Source of the DNA: Pseudoflavonifractor sp050943825
Lineage (GTDB): Bacteria; Bacillota; Clostridia; Oscillospirales; Oscillospiraceae
Direction of reading: 5' to 3'
NCBI RefSeq assembly: GCF_050943825.1
Contig: NZ_JBMNPX010000004.1
Coordinates: forward strand, 124,001 to 188,000
Length of the DNA: 64,000 nucleotides
In this document: positions 1 to 9,047 of the stretch, in pieces
Position numbering within the stretch: the first letter of the stretch is position 1
Layout: each line of letters starts with the position of its first letter
Made by a program: the position numbers and the translations under genes
The notes under the pieces: model-generated
Database searches by the model: none
What the model saw: the letters and a program-made list of their open reading frames with translations, nothing else
Told to the model about the DNA's origin: nothing

Positions 1-1748
1 ACATCGACGCCGGCACCAAGGCCCACAGCATTCAGGTCTGCCAGCAGGTGGCGGAAAAGGGCGCTGTGCTGCTGAAGAACGAGGACAATATTCTCCCCAT
101 CTCCTTTGAGGGGAAGAAGGTGGCCCTCATCGGCCCGGGCGCCGCCCAGCAGGTCATGCCCACCTTCAAGGAGTCCCCCTACGGCTTCGACGACCGCCGG
201 ACCGGCCTCTATCCCCTGCTGAAGGAGCGTCTGGGCGACGCCGTCACCTTCTCCGTGGGCGACGATCTGGACGGCGTGGTGGTGCCCTCCCGCTGCCTGC
301 GGCCCGCCCCCGACGCCCAGGAGAACGGCATCCAGCGGTATGTGGCCCGCTTCACCTACGAGACTCTGAGCAACGGCGACCTGGAGGACTACCCCCGTCC
401 CGACAGCTTTGTCATCGATCCCAACGTGGACTTTGACAGCGAGCATCCCCTCCCCGCCCTGCCCCGTGAGCAGCGCAGGGGCTTCTTCAAGGAGACCCCC
501 AAGGAGTACTACATGTGGCACGGCTACCTGACCCCGGAGGAGACCGGCATGCACCGTCTCAGCCTCCAGAGCAAATTCCCCGGGCTGGAGGCCTTCCACC
601 GCAACGGCGTGGAGAACGGCGACCTGTCCATCTCCACCTCGGGCAACCTGTACATTCGTGAGGTGGGCAGCGACCGCTGCCTGGAGCGCATCGGCATGGG
701 TACCCGCATCTCGGCCAACGGCATTGCCAACCCCTTCTCCGAGGTGGTCCCCTGCTCCGACGGCTGGAACAACGCCGGCGGCGCCGTCTACCTGGAGAAG
801 GGCAAGCAGTATGAGCTCTACTTCAACCACACCTGTGTCTATCTGGAGCCCCTCAGCGTCCGGCTGGCCTGGACCACCCCGTCCATGTACGAGGCCGCCA
901 TGGCCAAGGCGGAGCAGGCCGCGGCCCAGGCGGATGTGGCCATCGTCTTTGCCTGGCACCAGAGCGTCAACGACACCCTGTCACTGGAGGAAAACCAGGA
1001 CGAGCTCATCCACCGGGTGGCAAAGGCCAATCCCAACACCGTGGTGGTGCTCAACAACGGCGACCCGGTGCTCATGCCCTGGCGGGACGAGGTGAAGGCC
1101 ATTCTGGAGATGTGGTTCTCCGGCCAGGAGGGCTCCCGGGCCACTCTGGCGGTGCTGGAGGGCAAGGCCAACCCGGCCGGCCGCCTGCCCGTCACCTTCC
1201 CCAGGAAGCTGGAGGACATCGCCGCCCGTGACCCGGAGCATCCGGAGCGTTACGCCGTGTCCGGCCGCATCAGCGAAAAGGACGCCGTCCACCCCAACAC
1301 CGCCTACTTCACCGAGGGCCTGCTCAACGGCTACCGGTGGTTTGACGAGACGGGCAAGGAGCCCCTCTACCCCTTCGGCTACGGCCTGAGCTACACCACC
1401 TTCCAGTACAGCGCGCCCACCTGCGCCTGGAAGGGCGAGGACCTGGAGGTGTGCTGCACCATCCGGAACACCGGCGACCGGGACGGCGACGAGGTGGCCC
1501 AGTGCTATCTGGGCCGGCCCGGCGAGATTCCTCCCGGAATCCAGACCGTACCCAAGCTGCTGACCGACTTCCGCCGGGTGTCCCTCAAGGCCGGTGAGGA
1601 GAAGACCGTCCGCTTTACCCTCCCCCGGCGCTGCTTCCAGTACTACGACAAGACCACACAGACTTTCCAGACGTTTACCGGGGCACGGCAGGTGCTCATC
1701 GGGGCCTCCTCCCGTGATATCCGTCTGACGGCAGAGGTGCGAGTATGA
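1..1748 (+). CDS. GH3 beta-glucosidase-like enzyme with PA14-type insert (5' truncated by window edge)
   Basis: The reading frame is already open at base 3, so the N-terminal TIM-barrel domain and catalytic nucleophile lie outside the window. What is seen begins at the GH3_C alpha/beta domain (GAVLLKNEDNILPI), is interrupted at roughly nt 370-880 by a beta-rich insert resembling a PA14 carbohydrate-binding domain, resumes (VVVLNNGDPVLMPW, EGKANPAGRLPVTFP) and ends with the GLSYTTFQYS motif and a fibronectin-III-like domain. The segment SVNDTLSLEENQDELI is where GH3 acid/base loops lie. No signal peptide can be judged. The stop overlaps the rbsD start (ATGA), so the enzyme is translationally coupled to ribose catabolism genes. 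This suggests, without proving, that it releases a ribosyl or related sugar. Domain order is the ordinary one, unlike the permuted GH3 genes further on. Confidence 0.9.
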   Translation, partial: IDAGTKAHSIQVCQQVAEKGAVLLKNEDNILPISFEGKKVALIGPGAAQQVMPTFKESPYGFDDRRTGLYPLLKERLGDAVTFSVGDDLDGVVVPSRCLRPAPDAQENGIQRYVARFTYETLSNGDLEDYPRPDSFVIDPNVDFDSEHPLPALPREQRRGFFKETPKEYYMWHGYLTPEETGMHRLSLQSKFPGLEAFHRNGVENGDLSISTSGNLYIREVGSDRCLERIGMGTRISANGIANPFSEVVPCSDGWNNAGGAVYLEKGKQYELYFNHTCVYLEPLSVRLAWTTPSMYEAAMAKAEQAAAQADVAIVFAWHQSVNDTLSLEENQDELIHRVAKANPNTVVVLNNGDPVLMPWRDEVKAILEMWFSGQEGSRATLAVLEGKANPAGRLPVTFPRKLEDIAARDPEHPERYAVSGRISEKDAVHPNTAYFTEGLLNGYRWFDETGKEPLYPFGYGLSYTTFQYSAPTCAWKGEDLEVCCTIRNTGDRDGDEVAQCYLGRPGEIPPGIQTVPKLLTDFRRVSLKAGEEKTVRFTLPRRCFQYYDKTTQTFQTFTGARQVLIGASSRDIRLTAEVRV

Positions 1749-2140
1749 AGAAAAACGGTATTATGCACGCGGAGCTGATGCACCAGATCGCCGCGCTGGG
1801 CCACATGGAGACCTTCCTCATCGGGGATGCGGGTATGCCCATCCCCAAGGGCGTACCCATCATCGACCTGGCCCTGTGCCGGGGCATCCCCTCCTTCACC
1901 GACGTGCTGGACGCGGTGCTGGCCGAGACCAAGGTGGAGTTTTACTATGTGGCGGAGGAGACCGCCCAGCAGAACAAGTCTCTTCAGAGCCATCTGGAGC
2001 AGGTTCTGCCCGGCGTTCCCAGTGAGAGTATGCCCCACAGCCAGCTCAAGGAGCTCAGCCGCAGCTGCAAGTTCGCCATCCGCACCGGGGAGTGCTCCTC
2101 CTTTGCCAACGTGATTCTGCGGGCGGGGGTGACCTTCTGA
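1745..2140 (+). CDS. rbsD: D-ribose pyranase (RbsD/FucU family)
   Basis: 131 aa, the usual RbsD length. It interconverts beta-pyranose and beta-furanose forms of ribose so that ribokinase can use it. The N-terminal motif LMHQIAALGH has the catalytic His at residue 20, and LIGDAGMPIP follows it as in the family; the C-terminal FAIRTGECSSFANVIL block is also typical. The ATG overlaps the GH3 stop by 4 nt and the stop lies 1 nt before the ribokinase start, so the three genes form one transcript. FucU (fucose mutarotase) is the alternative, but the ribokinase neighbour favours ribose. Confidence 0.93.
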   Translation: MKKNGIMHAELMHQIAALGHMETFLIGDAGMPIPKGVPIIDLALCRGIPSFTDVLDAVLAETKVEFYYVAEETAQQNKSLQSHLEQVLPGVPSESMPHSQLKELSRSCKFAIRTGECSSFANVILRAGVTF

Positions 2141-2141
2141 G

Positions 2142-3032
2142 ATGAAGGTGCTCAACTTTGGCTCCCTGAACATCGACTATGTCTACCAGGTGGACCATAT
2201 GGTCCGGGCCGGTGAGACCCTGGCCTCTGACGGCCGGGAGGCCTTTCCCGGCGGCAAGGGCCTGAACCAGTCCGTGGCCCTGGCCCGGGCGGGAGTACCG
2301 GTGTACCACGCCGGACTCATCGGCGGCGATGGCGGCATGCTGCTGGACGTGTGCCGGGAAAACGGGATTGATGCCCGGTTCATCCGGGAGATGCCCGGCC
2401 CCAGCGGCCACACCATCATTCAGGTGGACAAAACCGCCCAGAACTGCATCCTGCTCTACGCCGGCAGCAACGGGCAGATGACTCCCGACTTTGTGGACGA
2501 GGTGCTCTCCCACTTTGACCGGGGCGACCTGCTGCTGCTCCAGAACGAGATCAACCTGCTCCCCTATCTCATCGACAGGGCCTATGACCGGGGCATGACA
2601 GTGGTCCTCAACCCCTCCCCCATCGGCCCGGCCCTGAAGGAGTGCGACCTGTCCAAGGTGTCCCTGTTCCTGCTCAACGAGATTGAGGGCAGTGTGCTCT
2701 CCGGCTGCGACAGCCCCGAGGGCATCATGGACTACATGAGAAAGACCTACCCCAGCGCCCGCACGGTGCTGACACTGGGCAAGGACGGCTCCTGGTACTT
2801 TGACGCGGACACCGCGCTCCGGCAGCAGGCCTATACTGTGGACGCGGTGGACACCACCGCCGCCGGCGACACCTTTACCGGCTACTTCCTCAGCGCCCTG
2901 CTGAAGGAGCTGCCCGTGGCCCAGGCTCTGGAGCTGGCCTCCCGGGCCTCCGCCCTGGCGGTCACCCGCAAGGGGGCCGTGCCCTCCATCCCCCTCTGGG
3001 ACGAGGTGCAGGCCTTCGCACCCCAATCCTGA
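2142..3032 (+). CDS. rbsK: Ribokinase-like PfkB carbohydrate kinase
   Basis: 296 aa PfkB kinase; in the cytoplasm it would phosphorylate ribose at O5 using ATP. The PfkB signature GGKGLNQSVALARAG lies near residue 37 and the anion-hole/catalytic motif DTTAAGDTFTG near residue 245. Length and motifs match ribokinase, and the RbsD partner immediately upstream supports ribose as substrate. The start follows the rbsD stop by one base with only a weak upstream purine stretch, consistent with translational coupling. No Rbs transporter or RbsR regulator is visible, so ribose presumably arises inside the cell or the transporter is upstream of the window. Confidence 0.9.
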   Translation: MKVLNFGSLNIDYVYQVDHMVRAGETLASDGREAFPGGKGLNQSVALARAGVPVYHAGLIGGDGGMLLDVCRENGIDARFIREMPGPSGHTIIQVDKTAQNCILLYAGSNGQMTPDFVDEVLSHFDRGDLLLLQNEINLLPYLIDRAYDRGMTVVLNPSPIGPALKECDLSKVSLFLLNEIEGSVLSGCDSPEGIMDYMRKTYPSARTVLTLGKDGSWYFDADTALRQQAYTVDAVDTTAAGDTFTGYFLSALLKELPVAQALELASRASALAVTRKGAVPSIPLWDEVQAFAPQS

Positions 3033-3068
3033 CATCTTCCTACCCTCTTATTTTTCTCCCCGCAAAAG

Positions 3069-3114
3069 AGAACCGGCAGGCCAGGCGGCCTGCCGGTTCT
3101 CCTATTTCCTTTTT
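3069..3114. terminator. Bidirectional rho-independent terminator between rbsK and udp
   Basis: Perfect 12-bp arms 3069-3080 and 3089-3100 with an 8-nt loop, followed by a T-rich tract to 3114. It lies between convergent genes, and an A-run on the left side lets it serve the minus strand too. Confidence 0.85.
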
Positions 3115-3127
3115 GTATGTACCAGTA

Positions 3128-3901
3128 TCAGCCCTGCTTGGCCCGGTCAGCCTGAATCAGGCGCTTAATGGCCTCCACGCCCACACGGACGGCGGAGGAC
3201 ACGTCGTGACTCTCGTCCTGGGGCAGGCCGGCGGCGTCTCTCTCCTGGTTCCAGATGACGTGGAAGGCGGAGCCGCAGCGCACACCCAGGGCGGAGGCGC
3301 AGCAGAACAGGGCCGCCGACTCCATCTCAGAGGCCAGGACGCCCAGCCGTTTCCAGGCCTCCCACTTGGCCTGGAGCTCATAGGAGACAGGCATACGGGC
3401 GGGGTCGTGCTGGCCATAGAAGGAGTCCTTGCACTGGACCACGCCTGCGTGCCACACGTGGCCCATGTCCCGGGCGGAGTCCACCAGTGCGGTGAGGACC
3501 TCATAGTCGGCCACGGCTGGGAACTCAATGGGGGCGTACTCCCGGCTGGCGCCCTCGTGGCGGATAGCGCCGGTGGCGATGACCACGTCGCCGGACTTCA
3601 CGTCCAGCCTGATGCCGCCGCAGGTGCCCACCCGGACAAAGGTGTCGGCGCCGATCTTGGTCAGCTCCTCCATGGCGATGACGGCGGAGGGTCCGCCGAT
3701 ACCGGTGGAGCAGACCGATACCTTCTCACCCAGCAGGGTGCCGGTATAGGTAGTGTACTCCCGGTTGGACTGGATTTTCACCGGGTTGTCGAAATGAGAG
3801 GCGATAACCTCGCAGCGGCCCGGATCGCCGGGCAGCAGCACATAACGACCCACGTCCCCCGCCTTGCACTTGATGTGAAACTGAAGCTCATGTTCGTGCA
3901 T
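3128..3901 (-). CDS. udp: Uridine phosphorylase / purine-nucleoside phosphorylase family protein
   Basis: 257 aa (E. coli Udp is 253). It splits uridine with phosphate to uracil and ribose-1-phosphate. Motifs: LLPGDPGR near residue 20, VRVGTCGGI near 90 (phosphate/ribose pocket), and ASEMESAALF near 200, the ribose-contacting glutamates. The frame stays open upstream to 4144, but the ATG at 3901 is chosen because GAGGTGAG sits just before it and homology starts there. The gene stands alone with its own promoter, and its ribose product connects with the rbsDK genes opposite. Confidence 0.92.
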   Translation of the reverse strand: MHEHELQFHIKCKAGDVGRYVLLPGDPGRCEVIASHFDNPVKIQSNREYTTYTGTLLGEKVSVCSTGIGGPSAVIAMEELTKIGADTFVRVGTCGGIRLDVKSGDVVIATGAIRHEGASREYAPIEFPAVADYEVLTALVDSARDMGHVWHAGVVQCKDSFYGQHDPARMPVSYELQAKWEAWKRLGVLASEMESAALFCCASALGVRCGSAFHVIWNQERDAAGLPQDESHDVSSAVRVGVEAIKRLIQADRAKQG

Positions 3902-3941
3902 ATTGCTCACCTCATATCTTAAATTTCTTGCTTTTTTATTC

Positions 3942-3971
3942 ATTATACCCGCTCTATTCTCCCTTTCGCAA
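3942..3971 (-). promoter_or_regulatory. Promoter of udp
   Basis: Read on the minus strand: -35 TTGCGA (3966-3971), 18-bp spacer, -10 TATAAT (3942-3947), about 40 nt before the chosen start. The rest of the 3902-4179 divergent gap is AT-rich; I could not find a convincing trkA promoter in it. Confidence 0.65.
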
Positions 3972-4179
3972 CCCCAGTTGTCCATTTTTCCGTTCTGCAT
4001 CCGGTCGCTTTTCCATGCCCTTTTGGATGGATTTTCCCTTTTTTCTGGCAAAATCTCTTCGTGCCCTTTACGGATGCCCTGAATTGCGCTAATATGTTGA
4101 TAGTTTCCCGCTGTTTCAGCGGTGTTCTCTATGTACCATGTCACAGAAACATGTTTGAAGTAAATAGGAGAGAGTGTGC

Positions 4180-5580
4180 GTGAAGATTATTATTGTAGGC
4201 GACGGAAAGGTGGGCTTTACTCTGGCGGAACACCTGTCCCGCGAGAATCACGACGTCACCATCATTGACACCCACGACGAGGCCCTCCAACGGGCGTCCG
4301 ATACGCTGGACGTTATGTGCGTCAAAGGCAACGGCGCGTCCCTCGCCACCCTGCGGGAGGCGGAGGCAGAAAATGCCGACATTCTCATCGCCGCCACCAA
4401 TCTGGACGAGATCAACATGATCTGCTGTCTCACCGCCAAGCGGCTGGGCACCAAGTATACCATCGCCCGGGTGCGCAACGTGGAATACGCCGTGGAGCTG
4501 GCCACGCTGAAAAAGGTGATCGGCATTGACATGATCATCAATCCGGAAAACGCCACTGCAGTGGAAATTGCCCGCCTGCTCCGCTTCCCCTCCGCGGCCA
4601 ATCTGGAGACCTTCTACCGCGGCCGGGTGGAGCTCATCGGTTTCCGGGTCCAGTCGGACGACTTTATCTGCGGCCGCCCTCTGTCCGAGCTGAGCCGCCA
4701 GGTCAAGGACCTGCCCATCCTGTTCTGTGCGGCGGAGCGCGGGGACAAGAGCATCATCCCCGACGGCTCTTATATCCCCACCGCCGGCGACAAGCTCTAC
4801 CTTATTGGCCAGCCCGCCGGCATGACCCAGTTTTTCAAGCTGCTGGGCCGGTACGCGCCCAAAATAAAGGACGTGTTTGTGGTGGGCGGCGGGCGTATCT
4901 CCCACTACCTCACCGCTCTGCTGGAGGGTATGGGCCTGCGGGTGAAGCTGGTGGAGCGGAGCATGGACCGCTGCCGGGAGCTGAGCGAGCTTCTCCCCCA
5001 CACCATGATCATCTGCGGCGACGGTACCGATCAGGAGCTGCTGGAGTCGGAGAATGTGGCCGCCTCCGACGCCTTTGTCGCCCTGACTGACCGGGATGAG
5101 GACAACCTGATCATCTCCCTGTACGCCATGCAGCTGGGCATCTCCAAGGTGGTGGCCAAGTCCAACCGTCAGAACTACGCCGGCATCGCCCGGGCCGTGG
5201 GTCTGGACAGCGTCATCTCTCCCAAGCTCATCACCGCCAATCAGATCCTCCAGGTGGTACGCGGCATGGAGAACTCCAAGGGCAGCGTAATGACCGCCCT
5301 GTACCGCATCGCCGAGGGCAAGGTGGAGGCCATGGAATTCGTGGTCAACGAGACCACCCGCCACCTGAAGACCCCGCTGAAGGATCTGCGGCTGAAAAAG
5401 GGTATCCTTATTGCAGTGATTGTCCACCAGGGCCGGGTCATCATCCCCCAGGGCTCCACCTGTATGGAGCAGGGCGACACCGTGATCATTGTCTCCGGCG
5501 ACGAGGGCATCCTGGATGTCAACGACATTTTCGACGATTCCCTGCTGGATGCGGGCGTCATAGGAGGAGCTGGGCTGTGA
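4180..5580 (+). CDS. trkA: Trk potassium uptake regulatory subunit TrkA
   Basis: 466 aa NAD(H)-binding gating ring of the Trk K+ system, cytoplasmic face. Two RCK_N/RCK_C repeats are visible: KIIIVGDGKVG at the N-terminus and DVFVVGGGRISHYL near residue 228, each a Rossmann glycine motif, each followed by a TrkA_C module. An upstream in-frame GTG at 4174 is only 3 nt after the AGGAG, whereas GTG at 4180 is 9 nt away, so 4180 is preferred. It overlaps trkH by 4 nt (GTGA). Assignment is firm. Confidence 0.95.
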   Translation: MKIIIVGDGKVGFTLAEHLSRENHDVTIIDTHDEALQRASDTLDVMCVKGNGASLATLREAEAENADILIAATNLDEINMICCLTAKRLGTKYTIARVRNVEYAVELATLKKVIGIDMIINPENATAVEIARLLRFPSAANLETFYRGRVELIGFRVQSDDFICGRPLSELSRQVKDLPILFCAAERGDKSIIPDGSYIPTAGDKLYLIGQPAGMTQFFKLLGRYAPKIKDVFVVGGGRISHYLTALLEGMGLRVKLVERSMDRCRELSELLPHTMIICGDGTDQELLESENVAASDAFVALTDRDEDNLIISLYAMQLGISKVVAKSNRQNYAGIARAVGLDSVISPKLITANQILQVVRGMENSKGSVMTALYRIAEGKVEAMEFVVNETTRHLKTPLKDLRLKKGILIAVIVHQGRVIIPQGSTCMEQGDTVIIVSGDEGILDVNDIFDDSLLDAGVIGGAGL

Positions 5581-7022
5581 ATTTCAAGCTGGTCTTCCGC
5601 ATCACCGGCCGTACCCTTCTGGTGGAGGCCTGCTGCATGCTGCTGCCCCTTCTGGTCGCCCTTCTCTACCACGAGTCCCCCATGCCCTTTGTCCTGACCA
5701 TTGCCATTCTTCTGGTGGTGGGCGGACTTCTGTCTGCGTTACCCTCCTCCAACCACTTCTTCCCCCGTGAGGGCTTCTTCGCCGTTGGCCTTATCTGGCT
5801 GCTAATCTCAGCCTTCGGCGCACTGCCCTTCTGGTTTTCCGGGTATTTCCCCACCTATGTGGACTGCCTGTTCGAAGCCGCCTCCGGCTTCACCACCACC
5901 GGCGCCTCCATCCTTCCGGCGGTGGAAAACCTGCCCAAGGGCATCTTGTTCTGGCGCTCCTTCATCCACTTTTTGGGCGGCATGGGCGTGCTCATCCTCA
6001 CCATCGCCCTGATGCCCTCGCTGGGCAGCCGCACCCTCCACCTGATGAAGGCGGAGAGCCCCGGACCGGTGGTGAGCAAGCTGGTACCCAAGACCAGCCA
6101 GTCCTCCAAAATTCTCTACGGCATTTACTGTGCCATGACCGCCATTCAAATTCTATGTCTCCGCCTCACCGGCATGGAGTGGTTTGACTGCATCGTCAAC
6201 GCCTTCGCTGTGGCGGGCACTGGAGGCTTCTCGGTGCGCAACACTTCCATCGGCGCTTATGGCAATCCCGCCGCCGAAATTGTCCTCACCGTGTTTATGC
6301 TGCTCTTTTCCATCAACTTCGCCTTCTATTTCCTGATCCTGTGCGGAAAAATCCGTCAGGCCCTCCGCAGTGACGAATTCCGCTTCTTTATGGGCGTGGT
6401 GATCGTCAGCACTGTGCTGATTACATGTAATCTGTGGTTTACCGGAGGCTACTTTACATCCCTGGGGGACACCGTCCGCGCCGCCGCCTTCCAGGTGTCC
6501 ACTATCATCTCCACCACCGGCTTCTCCAGCGTGGACTTTGACCTGTGGCCGGAGTTCTCCCGCTTCCTGATCGTCATCCTCATGTTCATTGGCGCCTGCG
6601 CCGGCTCCACCGGCGGCGCCCTCAAATGTTCCCGGGTGCTGGTGCTCTTCAAATGCATCCGCCGGGAGATTAATCAGGTGATCCACCCCCGCTCCGTCAA
6701 TGTGGTCAAGCTGGACGGCAAGGTGCTGCCGGAAGACACCCTGCGCTCCATCCTCCTCTTCTTCGCCGCGTACATGCTTGTTGTCCTGGCCGCCGGGCTG
6801 GTGGTGGCCCTGGACAATTTCTCCTTTGGTACCACCTTTACCGCCGTGGTCTCCTGCATCGGCAACGTGGGCCCCGGCCTTGAGCTGGTGGGCCCCATGG
6901 GCAACTACTCCTCCTTCTCCCTTCTGTCCAAGCTGGTGCTCACCCTGTGCATGATCATCGGCCGTCTGGAGCTGCTCCCCATCCTGGTTCTCTTCAGCAA
7001 GAGCGCCTGGAGCCGCTCCTGA
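5577..7022 (+). CDS. trkH: Trk potassium uptake channel subunit TrkH
   Basis: 481 aa multi-pass membrane protein forming the K+ pathway. The repeated pore-loop filters are recognisable: ASGFTTTGASIL (near 100), AVAGTGGFSV (near 215), ISTTGFSSVDF (near 310) and SCIGNVGPGLEL (near 425), the four M1-P-M2 units of the family. About 10-11 hydrophobic segments. The GTG start lies inside the trkA stop. The gene ends with MIIGRLELLPILVL, the usual TrkH C-terminal motif. Confidence 0.95.
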   Translation: MNFKLVFRITGRTLLVEACCMLLPLLVALLYHESPMPFVLTIAILLVVGGLLSALPSSNHFFPREGFFAVGLIWLLISAFGALPFWFSGYFPTYVDCLFEAASGFTTTGASILPAVENLPKGILFWRSFIHFLGGMGVLILTIALMPSLGSRTLHLMKAESPGPVVSKLVPKTSQSSKILYGIYCAMTAIQILCLRLTGMEWFDCIVNAFAVAGTGGFSVRNTSIGAYGNPAAEIVLTVFMLLFSINFAFYFLILCGKIRQALRSDEFRFFMGVVIVSTVLITCNLWFTGGYFTSLGDTVRAAAFQVSTIISTTGFSSVDFDLWPEFSRFLIVILMFIGACAGSTGGALKCSRVLVLFKCIRREINQVIHPRSVNVVKLDGKVLPEDTLRSILLFFAAYMLVVLAAGLVVALDNFSFGTTFTAVVSCIGNVGPGLELVGPMGNYSSFSLLSKLVLTLCMIIGRLELLPILVLFSKSAWSRS

Positions 7023-7093
7023 GCACGCCCTTCCCGTTTTCCCCGGCAAAGGTCTAACCCCGCCTGGATCCCAACCTCCGGAGGATGACAGCC

Positions 7094-7699
7094 ATGAAAA
7101 CCACCAAGGAGCTTATCCGGAATACCGCCCGTGATCTCTTCAATGAGCGCGGCTATCGTGCAGTCTCCATGCGCAACATTGCCGATGCGCTGGGTATCAG
7201 CGTGGGCAATCTGACCTACCACTACCCCCACAAAGAGCTGCTGATAGAGGCCATTATGGACGCTGAGCTGGGCACCATGCCCGCCGAGCCTGAGTCCGGT
7301 CTGCCCGGGCTCAATCACCTGCTGGAGCGGATGCTGGAGTCCTTTTTTGAGACTCCCTTCTACTTCAACGACCCGGCGCTGTACAGCTCGGTCCCCTCTC
7401 TCCAGACCCGTCACGCTGCCAGCGTGGATGCTCTGTTTGCCGTCCTGCGGGACACCATTGCCGGATGCACGGAGCTGGGCCTGTTTGTCCCCGCGCTGAG
7501 CGGCAGCCGTCTGGAGCAGGTAACCCGCCTGCTCATGCTGGCCCACACCGGCTGGGCCCAGCACAACGCCACCTGGCCCGCCTCCTATTTCATCTCAGTT
7601 TCGGAGATGATGGAAACCCAGTGGGCGGTTCTCATCCCCTATCTGACCCCTGCCGGTCAGGCGGCCTACGACGCCCTGACACAGCGGGCGGAGGACTGA
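7094..7699 (+). CDS. TetR/AcrR family transcriptional regulator
   Basis: 201 aa. The N-terminal helix-turn-helix is classical (NTARDLFNERGYRAVSMRNIADALGISVGNLTYHYPHKELL); the remaining ~145 residues are a variable ligand-binding helical domain. An ATG at 7085 touches the GGAGG directly, so the ATG at 7094, 9 nt downstream of it, is the better start. It is convergent with the FMN-binding lipoprotein gene, whose upstream region carries an 18-bp palindrome of the size TetR proteins bind; regulation of that gene is an inference. Confidence 0.88.
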   Translation: MKTTKELIRNTARDLFNERGYRAVSMRNIADALGISVGNLTYHYPHKELLIEAIMDAELGTMPAEPESGLPGLNHLLERMLESFFETPFYFNDPALYSSVPSLQTRHAASVDALFAVLRDTIAGCTELGLFVPALSGSRLEQVTRLLMLAHTGWAQHNATWPASYFISVSEMMETQWAVLIPYLTPAGQAAYDALTQRAED

Positions 7700-7713
7700 T
7701 ATCTCTGTAAAAT

Positions 7714-7756
7714 AAAAGGAGCGGTCCGCAGCAGCATGCTGCGGACCGCTCCTTTT
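7714..7756. terminator. Strong bidirectional terminator
   Basis: A 20-bp perfect stem (7714-7733 with 7737-7756) and a 3-nt loop, with A-run and T-run at the two ends, between the convergent TetR and lipoprotein genes. Confidence 0.95.
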
Positions 7757-7767
7757 TATCTTGCCTT

Positions 7768-9009
7768 TTAATTTTCTTCCACGTAGTCACCGTTCTGGAT
7801 GCGCTCATAGAGGGTCTTGAGCATGTCCAGATAGGTGGGCGTCTCGGCCAGGGTGGCGCCGGAGACAGCGTCAGGAGTCTGCCAATAGCCCTCGTCGTTC
7901 TGGGTCATACCACCGTCGGCGTAATAGTCGTAGTCAAAGCCGTTCTCCAGCACAAAGTCCTTGATGGCCTGCATATTGCCGGGGAAGGTGATGGGGCTGG
8001 GCCAGAAATCAGTGCCGTGGCCGTTGGTCCCCTTGGCGGTGATTTGATAGGTCATGGCCACGTTTTCGTCGTCGGCGCCGGTGACGCTCTGGGCGCTCTT
8101 GAGGATGTAGGCAGGCTCTGCGGAGGCGTCCACATACCACTTGCCGCCCTCCTCAGTGGCCACATAGTCGTTCATCTTCACGGTCTGGCCGTCAATGTCG
8201 GCGGAGTAGACCACGGCCACCTCGCAGGCGGGGTCGCTGCCCAGCTCGCCGGTCCACACCACATCGCCGTTCTGGATGTACTTGGCAAAGTTACACTCGG
8301 TCTCACCGGAGGTGAAGGTGATAAGGCCGTCCTCACCCAGCGCGGAGATGACCGCCTCGTCGGTCATGTTGCCCCAGCCGCCGGCGGCGCCGTTGTCGTC
8401 CCAGGGCAGCATGGGCTCATAGAACTGCACCGCATAGGCCTGATTGTTGTCCAGATCCCAGTAGAGGGTGGCCTTGATGACGCAGTCCTGAGCGGAGGTC
8501 ACGTCCTTGGTGTAGATGCCGTAGGTGGTGGCGCTGACAATCTTGCGGTCGCTGGGAATCTCCACGGGCTCGGCGCCGGTGGGGTAGGAGGCAGTCTCCC
8601 CGCCCTCGTCGCCGCTCTCGGCCTCAAAGGGATTGGCCTCCGGGTCCAGAGCGTTGAGCACAGCGGCGCGGCAGCCGTCGCTGGTGTAGGTGGCACCGGA
8701 CACGCCGTCAATCTCAGCGCCATTGGCGGCCACCACCTGCTCCGCCAGCTCCTCCAGGGCGGCGCCGCCGATTTCGGCGGTCTCGTCGGGGCCGTCAAAG
8801 CTGGCGGCAGTAATGACGCCGTCCTCCACCGTCAGGGTGGCAGTGATGACGCCGCCGAAGCCCTGGCCCTGGCCGGTCAGGGTCTCACTCTGGGCTGCGG
8901 AACTGCTGGCAGAGGGCTGAGTGCTCTCCTCAGCTGCGGGCGCAGCGCAGGACGCCGTGCTCAGCAGCAGTGCGGCGGCGGCGCATGCGGAAATCCATTT
9001 CTTGTTCAT
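7768..9009 (-). CDS. FMN-binding-domain lipoprotein with two flavinylation-type motifs
   Basis: 413 aa. A signal peptide with lipobox LSTASC predicts an exported, lipid-anchored protein; a Ser/Ala/Gln-rich linker follows. An FMN-binding domain spans about residues 45-120 and contains DGVSGATYTS, the S-G-A-T motif to which ApbE-type transferases attach FMN through the threonine. A second motif, DAVSGATLAE, lies near residue 385 at the end of the C-terminal region, which suggests a second, more divergent FMN domain. Such proteins carry electrons outside the membrane (compare PplA of Listeria). The RBS AAAGGAG is 9 nt before ATG. No ApbE gene is in the window. Confidence 0.85.
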   Translation of the reverse strand: MNKKWISACAAAALLLSTASCAAPAAEESTQPSASSSAAQSETLTGQGQGFGGVITATLTVEDGVITAASFDGPDETAEIGGAALEELAEQVVAANGAEIDGVSGATYTSDGCRAAVLNALDPEANPFEAESGDEGGETASYPTGAEPVEIPSDRKIVSATTYGIYTKDVTSAQDCVIKATLYWDLDNNQAYAVQFYEPMLPWDDNGAAGGWGNMTDEAVISALGEDGLITFTSGETECNFAKYIQNGDVVWTGELGSDPACEVAVVYSADIDGQTVKMNDYVATEEGGKWYVDASAEPAYILKSAQSVTGADDENVAMTYQITAKGTNGHGTDFWPSPITFPGNMQAIKDFVLENGFDYDYYADGGMTQNDEGYWQTPDAVSGATLAETPTYLDMLKTLYERIQNGDYVEEN

Positions 9010-9029
9010 GGCAGAATGCTCCTTTCATT

Positions 9030-9047
9030 TTAGTACTGTCGTACTAA
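9030..9047. promoter_or_regulatory. 18-bp perfect palindrome, candidate TetR operator
   Basis: TTAGTAC-tgtc-GTACTAA: 7-bp perfect arms around a 4-bp centre, 21-38 bp before the start of the FMN-binding lipoprotein gene, overlapping the likely promoter (TAAAAT-like -10 at 9028-9033 on the minus strand). Size and symmetry fit a TetR-family site. Confidence 0.6.

Noticed and set aside
3902..4144. Upstream extension of uridine phosphorylase
   Set aside because: The extra 81 residues have no family match and skip the strong RBS and promoter located just before 3901.
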